Below, piece by piece: positions 1 to 9,780 of a stretch of DNA of 64,000 nucleotides. Positions within the stretch are counted from its first letter, which is position 1. Each line of letters begins with the position of its first letter. The position numbers and the translations under genes were made by a program. The notes beneath the pieces were generated by a model. That model was not told the DNA's origin, made no database searches, and was given only the letters and a program-made list of their open reading frames with translations. Source of the stretch: Candidatus Methylomirabilis lanthanidiphila (GTDB lineage: Bacteria; Methylomirabilota; Methylomirabilia; Methylomirabilales; Methylomirabilaceae); the NCBI GenBank assembly GCA_902196205.1, contig CABIKM010000001.1, forward strand, positions 62,001-126,000. Direction: 5' to 3'.

Positions 1-1749
1 CTGAACATGAAGGGGATTCGCTGGAGCTTCAGCGGTGCGCGGGGCTTATACGACCGGGAGGAGATACGGCTGACGATCTCGTTCCTTCGTCTGCTGGCCG
101 ATCCGTACGACTCCCTAAGCCTGTTTCATCTGGCCGGCTCCGAGATCTACGGTGTCCCGGCGACAGACCTGACCCTGTGCAACGCCCACGCCCGCCGGAA
201 GCATCGGAGCCTCTACGAGGTGTTGCGCGATCTGACGCGGCAACCGGGGGCGCTCCCCGAGTTATCCGCCGTCTCACCAGAGGGGATCGCGGCCGCGACC
301 GCCCTTCTGGATGACGTGCACCGCTATCTGAACAAAGCGACCCGGGAGGCGACCGGCCGGATCCTGTACGAGTTTCTGATGGAACAACCGGGTTACGGCA
401 AACGCCTGGTGCAGTCGAACTCGTCCCGGGATCACCAACGGGTCGGCAACCTGGCTGCGTTCTTCGGGCTGGTGCAGCGATTCGGCGAGGTGGCGCCCCA
501 GGATCGCGTCGCCGGTTTCGTACCCTACCTGACGACGCTGATCGAGGCGGGCGAAGACCCGCCCGTTGCCAACGAAGAGACGACAGAGGGGGCGGTCGCC
601 GTCCTCACGCTCCACAAGGCTAAAGGACTCGAGTATGAGGCGGTATTTCTCGCGGGGCTGGTCGAGAAGCGGTTCCCTTCGATCGATCGGAAGGAGGCGA
701 TTCCGCTCCCCGACGAGCTGATCAATGAGACGCTGCCGACCGGCGACTTTCACCTGCAGGAGGAGCGGCGGCTGTTCTATGTCGGGATAACCCGGGCCAA
801 ACGGTATCTGTTCCTCACGCGGGCCAGGGATTACGGCACCAAGCGGGAATGGAAGCGCAGCCGGTTTCTGGCGGAAACGCTGGCGCTGCCGAAAGAGGAG
901 GAGGAGCGCCCCTGGCATACTACGCCCGAGGCGGCCATCGGTCGCGGCGCGCCGCCGCCGCAGATCGAGGTCGGTCCCGGTGTCCGCGCCGATGCGCCGC
1001 TCACCCTCTCTCACTATCAGATCGACGATTACCTAACCTGTCCGTTAAAATATAAATATGTCCATCTCCTGCGGGTCCCGGTGCTTCGGGAGCATACGAT
1101 CGTCTATGGCGCCGCGTTGCACCGGGCCGTTCAGGCGTATAATACTCGGCGAATTCAGGGGCAGACGATGCCGCTTGAGGATCTGATCCACACCTTTGAG
1201 GCCCACTGGGTGAATGAAGGATTCATCTCTCGAGAACATGAAGAGCGACGGCTGCAGGAGGGCCGGGAGGCCCTCGCCCGGTTCCATGTCTATGCGGGAC
1301 CAAGGCAGCCGCCGGCGGCCGTCGAGAAACGGTTTCGGTTCGAGGTGGACGGCGATCTCGTCACCGGGTTTCTGGATCGGGTGGATGAGCGTGAGGGGGA
1401 ATTGATCATCACTGACTACAAGTCGTCGTCGGTCCGGGATCAGAAGGCAGCCGACAAAGACGCCCGGGAAAGCCGGCAGCTTGCGCTGTATGCGCTGGCC
1501 TACCGGGAGTCGGTGGGCCGCGTGCCGGACCGGGTAGAGCTGCACTTCCTGACCCCCGGCGGGGTCGTCGTCGGGCAGGCGGTCAAAAAAGACAAAGACC
1601 TCCAGGCGGCGATCGATCGGGTTCGGGAGGCCGCCGCCGGGATCCGGGCAGGTCTCTTCCCGGCAACACCGAGTCAATGGGACTGCGGCTTCTGCGCCTT
1701 CAGGGCCATCTGTCCCGCCACCGTCTGGGTCGGGGAGCGCCAGGGATGA
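1..1749 (+). CDS. UvrD/PcrA-like helicase C-terminal part fused to a PD-(D/E)XK nuclease (5' truncated by window edge)
   Basis: The frame is open from the first base, so the start lies outside the window. The visible N-terminal half holds the UvrD-family C-terminal helicase motifs: a motif V stretch with LHKAKGLEYEAVFL and a motif VI stretch ERRLFYVGITRAKR. The C-terminal half looks like an AddB/RecB-type nuclease. It has a YLTCPLKYKY cysteine, the GFLDRVD...ITDYKS active-site region, and a closing CGFCAFRAIC that fits the 4Fe-4S cysteines of AddB-like nucleases. The likely role is DNA repair or end processing in the cytoplasm. The helicase and nuclease calls follow established families; the exact subfamily is inference. 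Its stop overlaps the next start by ATGA, so the two are translationally coupled. Confidence 0.88.
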   Translation: MNMKGIRWSFSGARGLYDREEIRLTISFLRLLADPYDSLSLFHLAGSEIYGVPATDLTLCNAHARRKHRSLYEVLRDLTRQPGALPELSAVSPEGIAAATALLDDVHRYLNKATREATGRILYEFLMEQPGYGKRLVQSNSSRDHQRVGNLAAFFGLVQRFGEVAPQDRVAGFVPYLTTLIEAGEDPPVANEETTEGAVAVLTLHKAKGLEYEAVFLAGLVEKRFPSIDRKEAIPLPDELINETLPTGDFHLQEERRLFYVGITRAKRYLFLTRARDYGTKREWKRSRFLAETLALPKEEEERPWHTTPEAAIGRGAPPPQIEVGPGVRADAPLTLSHYQIDDYLTCPLKYKYVHLLRVPVLREHTIVYGAALHRAVQAYNTRRIQGQTMPLEDLIHTFEAHWVNEGFISREHEERRLQEGREALARFHVYAGPRQPPAAVEKRFRFEVDGDLVTGFLDRVDEREGELIITDYKSSSVRDQKAADKDARESRQLALYALAYRESVGRVPDRVELHFLTPGGVVVGQAVKKDKDLQAAIDRVREAAAGIRAGLFPATPSQWDCGFCAFRAICPATVWVGERQG

Positions 1750-2342
1750 GAATCGGCATCGATCTCGATGATGTCCTGGCCGACTCGCTCCCGCATTACC
1801 TGCGGGCCTTTAACGCGCGCTTCGGCTTCGGGGTAGGGCTTGCGGACGCGGCCTGGCGGATCGCCGACCGGTTTCCCCAGATACCCCGCCAGGAGGCCGA
1901 CGACTTTTTCTCTGAGCTGATCGCGGACGGGTTCTTCTCGTCCCGCTCGCTCCTCCCGCACGCCAAAGAGGCGGTAGAAACCTTGGCCGACGACGGTCAT
2001 GATCTGTTCATCATCACCGGCCGGACGCCGCGAGACGAACGGATCACGATGGACTGGCTGACAAGGGTCGGCGTACGGTCTCACTTTGAAGCGGTCGTCC
2101 ACCGGACGTGCGACCCGGTGGAACGCCACAAGGCGGATATCGCATCAGGATTAGAACTGAATCTCTTCATCGAGGATGAACTGGCAGTAGCGCTTGCCGT
2201 GGCGGACACCGCCATCCCGGTCCTGCTGTTCGATCGTCCGTGGAACCAGGGTCCGCTTCCCGGCAACGTACATCGAATCGAGTCATGGTATGAGGCGCTG
2301 GCGCAGATTACCGACTTCAACGGCAATGGGGCGCATCGATAG
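1746..2342 (+). CDS. HAD-family 5'(3')-deoxyribonucleotidase-like phosphatase (NT5C type)
   Basis: A 198-residue protein. The first codon is set by the ATGA overlap with the upstream helicase-nuclease stop. It opens with MRIGIDLDDVLADS, the HAD motif I in which the two aspartates are nucleophile and acid/base. Motif II is at FIITGRTP and a later acidic FIEDELAVA stretch fits motif III/IV. Small HAD proteins of this layout are usually annotated as 5' nucleotidase, deoxy (pyrimidine), cytosolic type C. The substrate cannot be read from sequence. A shared transcript with the helicase-nuclease suggests a link to nucleotide salvage after DNA processing, which is inference. Confidence 0.75.
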   Translation: MRIGIDLDDVLADSLPHYLRAFNARFGFGVGLADAAWRIADRFPQIPRQEADDFFSELIADGFFSSRSLLPHAKEAVETLADDGHDLFIITGRTPRDERITMDWLTRVGVRSHFEAVVHRTCDPVERHKADIASGLELNLFIEDELAVALAVADTAIPVLLFDRPWNQGPLPGNVHRIESWYEALAQITDFNGNGAHR

Positions 2343-2407
2343 CCTCGCCCTCCGCTTGCCTCTCCTGCGCCAGTATGCTAGCGTACAGTTATTCTACAGT
2401 AACTTGA

Positions 2408-2497
2408 CCCCTCACCCGAACCCTCTCCCCCAATGGGGGCGAGGGGCGCCAAAGAACACGCCTTTCCTTTATCGGTGGAGAAGATCCGGGTGAGGGG
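2408..2497. repeat. Intergenic inverted repeat with nested hairpin
   Basis: The outer arms CCCCTCACCCG (2408-2418) and CGGGTGAGGGG (2487-2497) are perfect inverted copies. An inner hairpin of C- and G-runs sits at about 2421-2445. It lies between the HAD phosphatase and the rodZ-like gene and may act as a terminator or as a REP-like dispersed element. No coding role is visible. Confidence 0.7.
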
Positions 2498-2548
2498 AAT
2501 CGCAATAATTAACGTTTGGGGGCGCAGCTCACACGAACAGAGGATGGC

Positions 2549-3409
2549 ATGAATAACAGTAGCAACACAGAGGATTCGATAAGGACGATTGGCCAAATTT
2601 TGCAGGAAGCGCGGATGGCAAAGAGCCTTACGATCGAAGCGGCTGCGGCGGCCAGTAAGGTCCCCCTCTCCTTCGTCCGGCTGATGGAGCAGGAACAGTT
2701 CTACCTGGTTCCTGATACATTGTATCTCACCCGCTTTCTGACCGAATACGCCGCGTTCCTTGGTCTTGATTCCAAGCAGCTCTTAACGCAGCTAAAGGAA
2801 CAGATGAAAGCGGCCAGGGTAAGCGAACTGTCGCATGCGGTACCATCAATCGACTCTCGGATCGATCTTCGCCGTCTGCTGATCTACCTGCTGCCTGCGG
2901 CGGCCGTCATTCCCTTGATCTTTATCGGACTCTCCCTTTTCTCCGGCCCGTCACCAACAGCACCGCCGGCCCAGGACTCACCCGTACCGTCGTCGGCTGA
3001 GACGGGCACGCCGCCGCCGGAGAGTCTCGTCGCCACTCAGCCCAGCCCGCAAGTCGCCCCCCTTGGCGCGGCACAACCAAAGGAAGTCGCCACAGCCCAA
3101 CCGATCACTGCTACCCCAGGACAGGAGCCACAGAGTCCGTCTGCTCGGTATAGACTGTGGGCTGCGGCAAAAGAGACAACCTGGCTTGCGGTAGCCGCCG
3201 ACGGGGCGCCTCGAAGAGAAACCCTGTTGCGCCCAGGCGAGACGGCGCAGTGGTGGGCGAACAATAGATTTATCGTGACGATCGGCAATCCCCGAGGGGT
3301 AACCATTTCGCTGAACGGCAGGCTGATTGCGTTGAAGGGAGAATCGGGGCAGGTGATTCGAAATCTTGCCTTACCTGAAGACAGCGGGCCGTCTCCGGCA
3401 GGGCAGTAG
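2549..3409 (+). CDS. RodZ-like HTH / single-TM / DUF4115 protein
   Basis: A 286-residue protein. The ATG at 2549 is preferred over an upstream TTG because an AGAGGA ribosome-binding site precedes it. Residues about 10-85 form an HTH_25-type helix-turn-helix (TIGQILQEARMAKSLTIEAAA). Residues about 110-135 are one hydrophobic membrane segment, followed by a Pro/Thr/Ala-rich linker. The last about 80 residues match the DUF4115 fold of RodZ (RYRLWAAAKETTWLAV, then PGETAQWWA). RodZ ties MreB to the membrane in cell-shape control. No mre genes are nearby, so the shape role is inferred from architecture. Confidence 0.8.
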   Translation: MNNSSNTEDSIRTIGQILQEARMAKSLTIEAAAAASKVPLSFVRLMEQEQFYLVPDTLYLTRFLTEYAAFLGLDSKQLLTQLKEQMKAARVSELSHAVPSIDSRIDLRRLLIYLLPAAAVIPLIFIGLSLFSGPSPTAPPAQDSPVPSSAETGTPPPESLVATQPSPQVAPLGAAQPKEVATAQPITATPGQEPQSPSARYRLWAAAKETTWLAVAADGAPRRETLLRPGETAQWWANNRFIVTIGNPRGVTISLNGRLIALKGESGQVIRNLALPEDSGPSPAGQ

Positions 3410-3422
3410 GGTGGGGGTCGGA

Positions 3423-4364
3423 ATGAACCACGGCATCGCTCACAACCACGGGGATTTTGTGGGTCGGCGCCTGCAGATCGGGATCGTTCTGAACCTCCTG
3501 TTTGCCGTAGCCGAGTTGACGGCAGGCCTGACTGCCGGCAGCCTCGCGCTCATAGGTGATGCGTGGCATAACTTCAGCGACGTCATCGGGCTGGCTGTTT
3601 CATGGGTTGCGCTTCGGCAGGTAGAGCGGCCCGCCAACGAACGGAAGACATTCGGCTATCACCGGGCCAGTATCCTCGCCGCTCTCGCTAACGGGATCGC
3701 ACTGATCGGCATTACCCTGTGGCTGTTCTACGCAGCGATCAATCGACTGGGATCGCCGGTTGTGCCGGAGGCGCCCGTGATGATGGCGGTGGCAGGGATC
3801 GGGTTTCTGATCAATGTCGGGGTCGCCCTGTCGCTTCGGCGAGGGACCAGGGATCTCAATATCCGCAGCGCCTTTCTGCACCTGCTGAACGATGGGTTTG
3901 TATCGCTTGGCGTCGTGGCGGCGGGCGCTATCATCTTGTTCAGCGGTTGGAGCCTGATCGACCCGCTCCTGAGTTGTGTGATCGGGCTGTTGGTGCTGGT
4001 CGGCTGCTGGGACATCGTGGCGGAAACGGTGAATGTGTTGATGGAGGGCGTTCCACGCGGGGTCCAGATGGATCGCCTCTTGCGGGCCGTACGCAGCTTC
4101 CCGGAGGTCACGGATGTGCACGACCTGCATGTCTGGAGCCTCAGCTCGCACGTCTATGCGATGAGCTGCCACCTGCAGGTCGCCGATCTTCAGAGCAGCT
4201 ACGGCGATCGACTCCTCGAACGGATCAACCAGATGCTGAAGGAGCGCTTCGGCATCGCCCATACAACGTTCCAGCTCGAGGCCGAGGCCTGCACGCTTGA
4301 GCAGGCCTGCACCCTCAATTATTCAGAAAATCGCAGTCAGCAGTCAGTAGTCAGCAGTCAGTAG
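3423..4364 (+). CDS. Cation diffusion facilitator (CzcD/ZitB-type metal exporter)
   Basis: A 313-residue inner-membrane transporter with an N-terminal His-containing start (MNHGIAHNHGD) and about six membrane helices. The transport-site motif GDAWHNFSD (D46, H49, D53) lies in helix 2 and a second HLLNDGFVS motif in helix 5. A cytoplasmic ferredoxin-like C-terminal domain carries DVHDLHVWSLSS. These are the hallmarks of CDF proteins that export Zn2+, Cd2+ or Co2+ in exchange for protons. The ATG at 3423 follows a G-rich ribosome-binding site. The last codons (RSQQSVVSSQ) are written by a seven-base tandem repeat, so the natural C-terminus has probably been extended by repeat DNA. Confidence 0.88.
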   Translation: MNHGIAHNHGDFVGRRLQIGIVLNLLFAVAELTAGLTAGSLALIGDAWHNFSDVIGLAVSWVALRQVERPANERKTFGYHRASILAALANGIALIGITLWLFYAAINRLGSPVVPEAPVMMAVAGIGFLINVGVALSLRRGTRDLNIRSAFLHLLNDGFVSLGVVAAGAIILFSGWSLIDPLLSCVIGLLVLVGCWDIVAETVNVLMEGVPRGVQMDRLLRAVRSFPEVTDVHDLHVWSLSSHVYAMSCHLQVADLQSSYGDRLLERINQMLKERFGIAHTTFQLEAEACTLEQACTLNYSENRSQQSVVSSQ

Positions 4365-4369
4365 TCAGC
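4335..4369. repeat. Heptamer tandem repeat (AGTCAGC/AGTCAGT, five units)
   Basis: Five consecutive seven-base units alternate AGTCAGC and AGTCAGT. The tract lies across the convergent 3' ends of the CDF exporter and the CbiX-like gene and supplies codons to both. Confidence 0.9.
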
Positions 4370-5292
4370 CTCGCTAAGGCAGATTTACTCGCTTTTTCCT
4401 TTCCTCTCTCCAGCAAATTGTTCCCTCCTCGCGCTATGGGTGTATGCAGCAGGCCGGCTGCATCAATCCAGTTTTCGATCTGCTCCTCAATCCAGCGTGT
4501 GAAGTGTGGGTGCGAGGCGATACCCTGGTCGTTTAGAGTGTAGTCGAGGCCGGAAAGCAATTTCCGGTATGGGCCGGCTCCGGCGATCCGATTCGAGACG
4601 ACGAGAACCCGCCCGTTTTCCCTTGACCCCTCTTTGATCATCTTGCGCACCTCCACCACGGCGCGCGCGCTCTTCTCCGGCCAGTCTTCGCGTACGGTGG
4701 CGACCTTGATGGCCTTGAACTTCGCGGGGGCCTTTTTCCGAATGAACTCGGCCCGTTTCTCCAGTTGCTCGATCCAGGACCGTTCATCCTCGTCGTCGCC
4801 GGAACCGTGAGCCAGGAGGATCACCGTCTCCCGATCCGGGGCCTGGCTCACCTCGAGGGTGCGCTGCAGGAGGATCTCGGCGATCAGGGGGTGGTCTCCG
4901 AACCCGCCACTCGTGGACAGGATCGCCCCGCTCCTGATGCGGGACGGCCCGCTCTTCTCGTTGTGGCTGTGGCTGACGGCGCCCATTGTGTTTCTGAGAC
5001 CCAGAACGAACTCGGTCTCCGCCTGGAAGCTCTGCGGGAGGTCGTACAGTCGGAGGACGTGGATTCTTTTGGCGCCCCGCGCCTCGACCTTATCGATGGT
5101 CGCCTGGAGGATCTCGTCGTCGGCCATCCCGAAGGCCACCTCGATGTTATACCGCTGCCGCAGCGGTTCAACGGCAGCGAGGATCCGTGTATTGTAGTAT
5201 TCACCCGCGCCGTGCGCCATCACGACAATTCCGACCTCCTCCCTGCGAAGCGGGAGGTAGTGGCTGGCCGTTTTGCGAAGCCAGCGTGACAC
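4351..5292 (-). CDS. CbiX/SirB-like chelatase-type protein, C-terminal half of a frameshifted gene
   Basis: Two CbiX-like units, each with the histidine expected of sirohydrochlorin chelatases: VVMAHGAGEYYN near the start and ILLAHGSGDDEDE in the second unit. The nominal start is a GTG. The same frame stays open and protein-like upstream (YDGRELLPDPL then VSRWLRK), which continues the upstream reading frame after a one- or two-base slip near 5325-5340. The whole was therefore probably one protein of about 580 residues. CbiX proteins insert Co2+ or Fe2+ into sirohydrochlorin, but the substrate here is unknown. The last codons come from heptamer repeat DNA. Confidence 0.75.
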   Translation of the reverse strand: MSRWLRKTASHYLPLRREEVGIVVMAHGAGEYYNTRILAAVEPLRQRYNIEVAFGMADDEILQATIDKVEARGAKRIHVLRLYDLPQSFQAETEFVLGLRNTMGAVSHSHNEKSGPSRIRSGAILSTSGGFGDHPLIAEILLQRTLEVSQAPDRETVILLAHGSGDDEDERSWIEQLEKRAEFIRKKAPAKFKAIKVATVREDWPEKSARAVVEVRKMIKEGSRENGRVLVVSNRIAGAGPYRKLLSGLDYTLNDQGIASHPHFTRWIEEQIENWIDAAGLLHTPIARGGNNLLERGKEKASKSALARLTTDC

Positions 5293-6098
5293 GAGAGGAT
5301 CGGGGAGGAGTTCCCGGCCGTCGTAGGCGCCGCGCCGGCGCTCAGCAGCGACTCGATCTTTTGGCTAAGCCGCATCGAACCGGTATGCTTGTAGCCCAGA
5401 TGGAAGGGCACCACCAGCGTGCGGAGGTCGGTCTTCTTGATCGCCCTCACGATGGTTGTCTCGGCCAGCGCGTTCCCCTGATCTCTGACGGCATCGGGGG
5501 CCTGGCCGGCGTAAAAGATCGCGATAGACATATCAGCCAGGTGAAGGGTCTCCTGGACCTCTACCGCAAGGCGCTCCAGCTCGCGGGTCATTGCGTCGGC
5601 CTCCTCCCGCGAGGTCGCCCCAAAACCGATCACGACGAGCCGCTCTTTACTCGGCTCTTTCGAGAGGGTTCTGACGCGGTCTTCGAGGATCTGCCGAGCC
5701 GGCGGGCTTCCCCCAAACACCGGTGCGACGCGGACCTTGGCGTTCGCCAGGAGATCTCTGGCCTTTTTCAGGTGGGGATCTGCTTCAGAGACGACAAAAG
5801 GAATCAGCACGATCTCCGTTGCCTCTTCGCGCTGCATCTCCGCAACGGCGCCCTCCAGCCTTGCGCGGACATCTCGCTGGTAGTCCTCGGTCAGGGAAAT
5901 AAAGACCAGACGCGTCAGGTGCGTGTTGCCAAATTCCGCCCATGCGGCCTTGATCTCTTCGTTGCCGAGATACCCGCGATCAGGGGCGATCACCAGAAAG
6001 CCTGGCGATGGGGAAGCGACGGCGCGGGCGGGTAGTCCACATCCAATACCTATCGACACCACCAACCATACCGTGAGAGCTCGAGCAAGCTTATGCAT
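5220..6098 (-). CDS. CbiX-like protein, N-terminal half with signal peptide (frameshifted)
   Basis: It starts with a clear signal peptide (MHKLARALTVWLVVSIGIGC, then ARAVAS), so the product should be exported. Two CbiX-like alpha/beta units follow, but the metal-binding histidine is missing in both: VIAPDRGYLG and VIGFGATS replace the usual AHGS. After SLLSAGAA the frame runs into an unrelated tail (PTTAGNSSP...), while the conserved continuation lies in the neighbouring frame. The two open frames overlap by 73 bases. Read together they give four CbiX-type units, the first two without histidine and the last two with it. Whether the shift is real or a sequencing error in a GC-rich run cannot be told here. 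Confidence 0.7.
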   Translation of the reverse strand: MHKLARALTVWLVVSIGIGCGLPARAVASPSPGFLVIAPDRGYLGNEEIKAAWAEFGNTHLTRLVFISLTEDYQRDVRARLEGAVAEMQREEATEIVLIPFVVSEADPHLKKARDLLANAKVRVAPVFGGSPPARQILEDRVRTLSKEPSKERLVVIGFGATSREEADAMTRELERLAVEVQETLHLADMSIAIFYAGQAPDAVRDQGNALAETTIVRAIKKTDLRTLVVPFHLGYKHTGSMRLSQKIESLLSAGAAPTTAGNSSPILSCHAGFAKRPATTSRFAGRRSELS

Positions 6099-6154
6099 AT
6101 GTCTCCTTCTCCTTTCAGTCCAAAAGACACGGTGTTAATCAGTCGTAGCCTAAT

Positions 6155-7898
<1,744 letters not shown>

Positions 7899-7915
<17 letters not shown>

Positions 7916-8054
7916 AGGGTTTTAAAGTCTTAATCTCCGAAGGAAGAGAAAGCAGTGCCTTCATCACAATCCCCAAGCTCAGAGCCAGGACAATGATTGC
8001 GATAAGGAGATACAACGCCAGCACCCGCTCTGTCTTCGCATTCCGATGTCGCAC
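7899..8054 (-). CDS. Possible small single-TM protein overlapping the kinase start
   Basis: A 51-codon GTG-started frame (MRHRNAKTERVLALYLLIAI...) with one strongly hydrophobic helix over residues about 11-36 and a charged N-terminus. Its stop TGA lies inside the kinase's first codons, an arrangement seen in coupled gene pairs. No family is recognised and no clear ribosome-binding site was found. The surrounding DNA contains other gene relics, so this may equally be the tail of a decayed gene. Confidence 0.35.
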
Positions 8055-8170
8055 TGCCTGTTCCGCTTATTGCTCGCCTTTGATGTAAAAGTTCACAAAC
8101 GTAATCGGGCTCTTCATTACCCACCCGGCCCTCGTGTCTCGCGACGATCCCCTTAACTGCACGGTACGCC

Positions 8171-8458
8171 TCAGAATAACCATTTCAACCCCAGCAGAAA
8201 CGTCCGCCCGGCCTCTTCCACCTTACGGCTCGTTGTGCCGTCGGCCGCCCTCTCTCGCTCGATTCTCTTCTCATCGGTCACGTTCTCGGCCTCGAACAAC
8301 ACAGCGACATTCTTGTAGATGCGTTGAGGTTGCTCGGCTTGTCTGTAATATCGCAGGCATGGAGGGTGAGGCGCGTATCCTGGCGCCTCATCGATTGTAG
8401 GGACCGACGTTTCCCGGTATTGAGCGTCGGCGACCCAACATCCGTTCTTAACCCACAT
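8171..8458 (-). pseudogene. Remnant of a TonB-dependent outer-membrane receptor (C-terminus only)
   Basis: The last 46 residues have the terminal signature of TonB-dependent receptors: VAVLFEAENVTDEKR, then EAGRTFLLGLKWLF with the final aromatic residue needed for barrel insertion. Upstream residues of the open frame do not resemble a receptor, and the plug and most of the roughly 600-residue barrel are absent. It sits beside hemP and an exbB-tonB chimera, which suggests the receptor belonged to a haem or siderophore uptake locus that has been deleted. Confidence 0.6.
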
Positions 8459-8556
8459 ACGAGTCTCCTTTTTTCCCGGATGAATCCGGGGATCAGGTGG
8501 CTCGCTGCCAGGAGTCGGATGTCGGCTCCGTGGTGGCTGGCTACTTAATTAGAGGC

Positions 8557-8745
8557 TTACTTCGTGAGAATCAATTTTCCATTGCGCGTGATACGCAAGA
8601 CGTACTCCTGCCCTTCGTGAATGATCACGAGTTCCCGATCGCGCTGGAACAGAGCCGCACTCTCGATCTTCCGCCGGCAGCGCAGCGACGGGGACGAGGC
8701 CGCAAAGCGATCAGTCCTGCTTGCGGGTTGCGCCTGTTTCAGCAC
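8557..8745 (-). CDS. hemP: HemP-family haem-uptake accessory protein
   Basis: A 62-residue protein whose C-terminal part (RELVIIHEGQEYVLRITRNG, ending KLILTK) matches the short HemP family. HemP genes usually stand beside TonB-dependent haem receptors; in some proteobacteria HemP activates receptor expression. The N-terminal half is Arg/Ser-rich and uninformative. It is the only intact member of the surrounding decayed uptake locus, so present function is doubtful. Confidence 0.7.
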   Translation of the reverse strand: MLKQAQPASRTDRFAASSPSLRCRRKIESAALFQRDRELVIIHEGQEYVLRITRNGKLILTK

Positions 8746-8798
8746 GGTCGTGTCGCGTTAGCTACGGATCGTCTACAACTCTTGGCTGGCATGCCGGA

Positions 8799-9266
8799 TC
8801 ACCTCAACTCGAACCGGACCGGCAGTGTGATCCACACGGCGATCGGCCGGCTTCCCTTGGAAGCCATGACCCCGAAGGCGCTGATCATGCCGGTGACGGT
8901 ACCCAGCAGGCCTAATAGTGGCGAGAGGGTGATGATGGTATCAAGGATCGGCAGGTACTTCCGCAACCGAGGCAGTTCGTCGTGGGCAGCGGCCTCCATG
9001 GCCAGCGTAGCGGAAGGGTTTTTGTGGCGGATTCCCGCCGCCAGGACCCGTGCGATCGGAGAAGGGGAAGCCTCACCAAGGCGAAATGCGTCTCCCCAGT
9101 TAGCTGCCGCCGCCAGTTCCAGTGCTCGATCGGCATCGGCCGCAGAGCGGACGCGCCACCAGAACCACCCGCGCTCGATGATCACGGCGAGGGAAAGCAC
9201 GGAGCAGCAGAGCAGGGGGATCATCACCAATCCCCCTTTGACGAGCAAAGCAACCAGCGCAGACAT
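8799..9266 (-). pseudogene. ExbB N-terminal part joined in frame to a TonB C-terminal tail (deletion scar)
   Basis: Residues 1 to about 135 are a normal MotA/TolQ/ExbB protein: a first membrane helix, a cytoplasmic loop (ERGWFWWRVRSA), then LSPLLGLLGTVTGMISAFGVMASKG. At this point ExbB should continue through its last helix, but the frame goes straight to SRPIAVWITLPVRFELR, which is how TonB proteins end. The simplest reading is one in-frame deletion removing the rest of exbB, all of exbD and most of tonB. The product cannot form a normal ExbBD-TonB motor. Its 3' neighbours are hemP and the receptor remnant. Confidence 0.65.
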
Positions 9267-9289
9267 CTTTTCTCCCCTCCTTGATCCGC

Positions 9290-9694
9290 TTAAGCTTTTC
9301 GATCCAGGATCTCCTTAATGAAGATCTGAAGTTTCTTGAGGGCCGCCTTATCATGGCCCGCGATTATCGCCATCACGAGACCGATAACCTCCTGGGCTTC
9401 CGGAAATGGTTCGGACGATCCAAGAGGGAATTGGAACAGGTCTTCGATTCTGACCTCCAGGACCGAGGCGACTCGTTGAAGGGTTTTTAAGGTCAGATTG
9501 CATCGCCCGGCTTCGATCCGCTGGAGGTATTTGTAGTTGACGCCCATTGCCTCTATCGCCTCCTGGCGAAGACCGCGCACCGACCGAAGGGCTCTGATCC
9601 TTTTCCCAAGGGTTACCTGGACATCTGAGAGTGAACGTATGCGACCGATTTGCCTCTTTTTAGCAAGGTTGACAGTTGGTGATATCGGTGCCAT
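9290..9694 (-). CDS. XRE-family helix-turn-helix regulator
   Basis: A 134-residue protein with a Cro/CI-type HTH over residues about 30-90: LGKRIRALRSVRGLRQEAIE, then MGVNYKYLQRIEAG and LKTLQRVASVLEVRIEDLF. A helical C-terminal tail may dimerise. It lies directly upstream of the exbB-tonB relic in the same direction and may once have controlled that locus. It is divergent from the bacterioferritin-like gene, so the 86-base gap between them could hold both promoters. Its target is unknown. Confidence 0.8.
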   Translation of the reverse strand: MAPISPTVNLAKKRQIGRIRSLSDVQVTLGKRIRALRSVRGLRQEAIEAMGVNYKYLQRIEAGRCNLTLKTLQRVASVLEVRIEDLFQFPLGSSEPFPEAQEVIGLVMAIIAGHDKAALKKLQIFIKEILDRKA

Positions 9695-9780
9695 ATTTTA
9701 GTCATTCTCGGCGCTTTCTACGCCGCGACGTTATTCCCTTCATCCCTCGGCCCGTTGGGCCCTGAGGAAAGGAGGACACC

